The notes below the pieces were generated by a model. The model had not been told where the DNA came from. It saw only the letters and a list, made by a program, of their open reading frames with translations, and made no database searches. From the NCBI GenBank assembly GCA_900540335.1, contig UQFC01000011.1, forward strand, positions 1 to 42,512: DNA of 42,512 nt, in the 5' to 3' direction. A program made the translations under genes and the position numbers. This document shows, piece after piece, positions 40,591 to 42,512 of this stretch. Every line of letters starts with the position of its first letter. Positions within the stretch are counted from its first letter, which is position 1. Origin of the DNA: an uncultured Clostridium sp. (GTDB taxonomy: Bacteria > Bacillota > Clostridia > Lachnospirales > Lachnospiraceae).

Positions 40591-42512
40591 ATGAGTATTT
40601 TACAGGAATTAGAAAAGAGAATCCTGTTTTGTGACGGCGGAATGGGAAGCCTTCTGCAGCAGGCAGGTCTGCAGCCGGGAGAACTGCCCGGTGTCTGGAA
40701 TATGACCCATCCGGAGGTGCTGGTGCAGATTCACCGGGATTATCTGGAGGCAGGCGCAGATATTGTGACCACCAATACATTTGGTGTGGACAGGCTGAAG
40801 TACAATGAACATACTGAGTATCAATTAAAACCGGTAATTGAGGCAGCGGTGAAAAATGCAAGAGAAGCCATTGCGCTCTCCGGGAAAAAGGCTTATGTGG
40901 CTCTTGATATGGGGCCAACGGGAAAGCTTTTAAAGCCTTTGGGAGATTTGGAATTTGAGGATGCAGTCAGCCTGTACCGGGAGGTCGCAGAAGCAGGCGC
41001 GGAGGCAGGGGCAGACCTGATCCTGATTGAAACCATGAGCGACACCTATGAGACAAAGGCAGCAGTGCTGGCGGCAAAGGAGGCCTGCAGTCTTCCTGTA
41101 TTTGTGACAGTAACCTTTGATGAAAGAGGAAAGCTGCTTACCGGAGGAAGCCCGGCTTCTGTTGCGGCTATGCTGGAGGGACTGGGTGTTGATGTTCTGG
41201 GAATGAACTGCGGCCTGGGACCGGCACAGATGAGGGAGATTTTAAAGGAGCTTCTGGCGGTTTCTTCTATTCCTGTTATGGTCAATCCCAATGCAGGCCT
41301 TCCCCGCAGTGAAAACGGGAAAACCGTATACGATATTGACGCAGAGGAATTTGCGGCTATTATGGAAGAAATTGTAGATATGGGAGCGCGGATTGCAGGC
41401 GGCTGCTGCGGTACTACGCCGGAGCATATCCGGAAGGTGTATGAGCGATGCAAAGCGAAAACACCGGTTCCTGTTATCAGAAAACACCGGACGGTGGTAT
41501 CTTCTTTTGCCCAGGCAGTAGAAATCGAAAAAAATCCGGTGATTATCGGAGAACGGATTAATCCTACAGGAAAATCAAAATTTAAACAGGCTCTGCGGGA
41601 TCACAATCTGGAATATATTCTTCAAGAGGGTGTGACACAGCAGGAGCACGGCGCTCATGTGCTGGATGTGAATGTGGGACTTCCTGAAATTGACGAGCCG
41701 TCCATGCTGGAAGAGGTTGTGCGGGAGCTGCAGAGCATTCTGGATCTTCCCCTGCAGCTGGACACCTCGGATCCAGCTGCCATGGAACGGGCCATGCGGG
41801 TGTATAATGGAAAGCCGCTGATCAATTCGGTTAACGGAAAAGAGGAATCTATGAAGACCGTATTTCCGCTGGTTCAGAAATACGGCGGTGTGGTTGTGGC
41901 TCTCTGTCTGGATGAAAAGGGAATTCCGGAAACGGCAGAGGGACGGCTGGAAATAGCCCGGAAGATTTTTGACAGGGCGCAGGAGTATGGAATCGGACCG
42001 GAAAACATTCTGATTGACGCGCTGTGCCTGACAGTAAGCTCAGACAGCAAAGGCGCGCTGACCACTCTGGAAACCCTGCGCCGTGTCAGGGATGAGCTGG
42101 GGGGAAAAACCATTCTGGGCGTTTCCAATATATCCTTCGGTCTGCCTCAGAGAGAGATTATTAACGGGGCATTTTTCACGATGGCTATGGAGTGCGGACT
42201 GAATGCCGCGATTATTAATCCCAATTCAGAAGCGATGATGCGTGCATATTACAGCTTCCGGGCGCTGATGGATCTGGATCCCCAGTGCGGGGATTATATT
42301 CAGCAGTACGGACAGCAGGCAGGCGCCGGAACACCGTCTGGCCCGGCCGGTCAGTTTTCAAAAACTCCGTCATCTTCGGCAGGAGCTTCTTCTGAGGCAG
42401 CGGACAGGGGAGATTCATCGGCCGCGCTGGAGACAGGAATTGAAAAGGGGCTGCGGGAACAGGCCGCGGCTTCGGTCGGCGAGCTTTTGAAAGAGAAGGA
42501 TGCTCTGGAAAT
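40591..42512 (+). CDS. metH: Cobalamin-dependent methionine synthase, 5' part (cut by window edge)
   Basis: 640 codons are visible, with no stop. Residues 1-290 are the homocysteine-binding barrel: FCDGGMGSLLQQAG, TNTFG, and the zinc ligands Cys207 (GMNCGLGP) and Cys272-Cys273 (GGCCGTTPEHI). Residues about 312-560 are the pterin-binding barrel (PVIIGERINPTGKSKFKQAL, LDVNVGLPEIDE, SVNGKEES, GVSNISFGLPQR). Residues about 568-622 are a Gly/Ser/Ala-rich linker before the helical cobalamin cap begins (SVGELLKEKDALE). AAAGGA precedes ATG 40591. The B12 domain lies beyond the window. The activation domain is supplied by the upstream gene. Confidence 0.95.
   Translation, partial: MSILQELEKRILFCDGGMGSLLQQAGLQPGELPGVWNMTHPEVLVQIHRDYLEAGADIVTTNTFGVDRLKYNEHTEYQLKPVIEAAVKNAREAIALSGKKAYVALDMGPTGKLLKPLGDLEFEDAVSLYREVAEAGAEAGADLILIETMSDTYETKAAVLAAKEACSLPVFVTVTFDERGKLLTGGSPASVAAMLEGLGVDVLGMNCGLGPAQMREILKELLAVSSIPVMVNPNAGLPRSENGKTVYDIDAEEFAAIMEEIVDMGARIAGGCCGTTPEHIRKVYERCKAKTPVPVIRKHRTVVSSFAQAVEIEKNPVIIGERINPTGKSKFKQALRDHNLEYILQEGVTQQEHGAHVLDVNVGLPEIDEPSMLEEVVRELQSILDLPLQLDTSDPAAMERAMRVYNGKPLINSVNGKEESMKTVFPLVQKYGGVVVALCLDEKGIPETAEGRLEIARKIFDRAQEYGIGPENILIDALCLTVSSDSKGALTTLETLRRVRDELGGKTILGVSNISFGLPQREIINGAFFTMAMECGLNAAIINPNSEAMMRAYYSFRALMDLDPQCGDYIQQYGQQAGAGTPSGPAGQFSKTPSSSAGASSEAADRGDSSAALETGIEKGLREQAAASVGELLKEKDALE

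Overview
The window looks like chromosomal core sequence of an anaerobic Firmicute of the Lachnospiraceae (Clostridium cluster XIVa) type. This is inferred from the gene families, AGGAGG-type ribosome binding sites, intrinsic terminators, moderate GC content, and several features common in that family: MscL with a zinc-ribbon tail, a separate MetH activation protein, FchA next to FolD, a stand-alone MsmK-type ATPase, an RsgI-like anti-sigma factor and an Lsa-like ABC-F protein. There is no phage, integrase, transposase or CRISPR array. The right edge cuts metH.

Layout. 1-5990: a lipoprotein with a short internal repeat, a dihydrodipicolinate-reductase-like oxidoreductase, galT, an ApbE flavin transferase lipoprotein and an EamA transporter. 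5990-6170: an unexplained multi-hairpin element between convergent genes. 6168-12770: arginine biosynthesis, with argG divergent from argC-GNAT-argJ-argB-argD and putative ARG boxes over the shared promoter region. 12800-15731: mscL (minus strand), then fchA-folD and an iron-sulfur flavoprotein. 15766-18283: a strong promoter, a long leader with tiny ORFs and a terminator, an Lsa-like ABC-F ATPase and a GNAT. 18373-25949: a cytidylate-kinase-like protein, nfo (minus), an EamA transporter, an RpiR regulator, truA, a CDF exporter, and an ECF sigma factor with an RsgI-like anti-sigma factor. 26044-26115: tRNA-Gln(CUG). 26341-30951: kduI-yhcH (uronate catabolism), then an acyl-ACP thioesterase, CvfB, a methyltransferase and a YitT protein. 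31131-37771: msmK, a CdaR/PucR-type regulator and ftsE-ftsX-M23 peptidase-ctpA (cell wall remodelling). 37784-38911: a PTS-type IIC membrane protein (minus) with a palindromic operator. 39029-42512: metF, the MetH activation protein and metH.

How the genes work together. The arg genes make up most of the acetyl-recycling route from glutamate to ornithine plus argininosuccinate synthase. fchA/folD interconvert C1-folates, and metF/metH use methylene- and methyl-folate for methionine. ftsEX and the M23 protein form the usual division-linked hydrolase activation module.

The most interesting items are: the lsa leader, where the start region of a three-codon ORF is itself the 5' arm of a terminator, suggesting antibiotic-sensing ribosome-mediated attenuation; a FolD lacking the Lys and Gln of the cyclohydrolase site while sitting beside FchA; the three-hairpin element after argG; and the sigma/RsgI pair with a visible Asn-Pro autoproteolysis motif. 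All calls are from reading the sequence; no database search was run.
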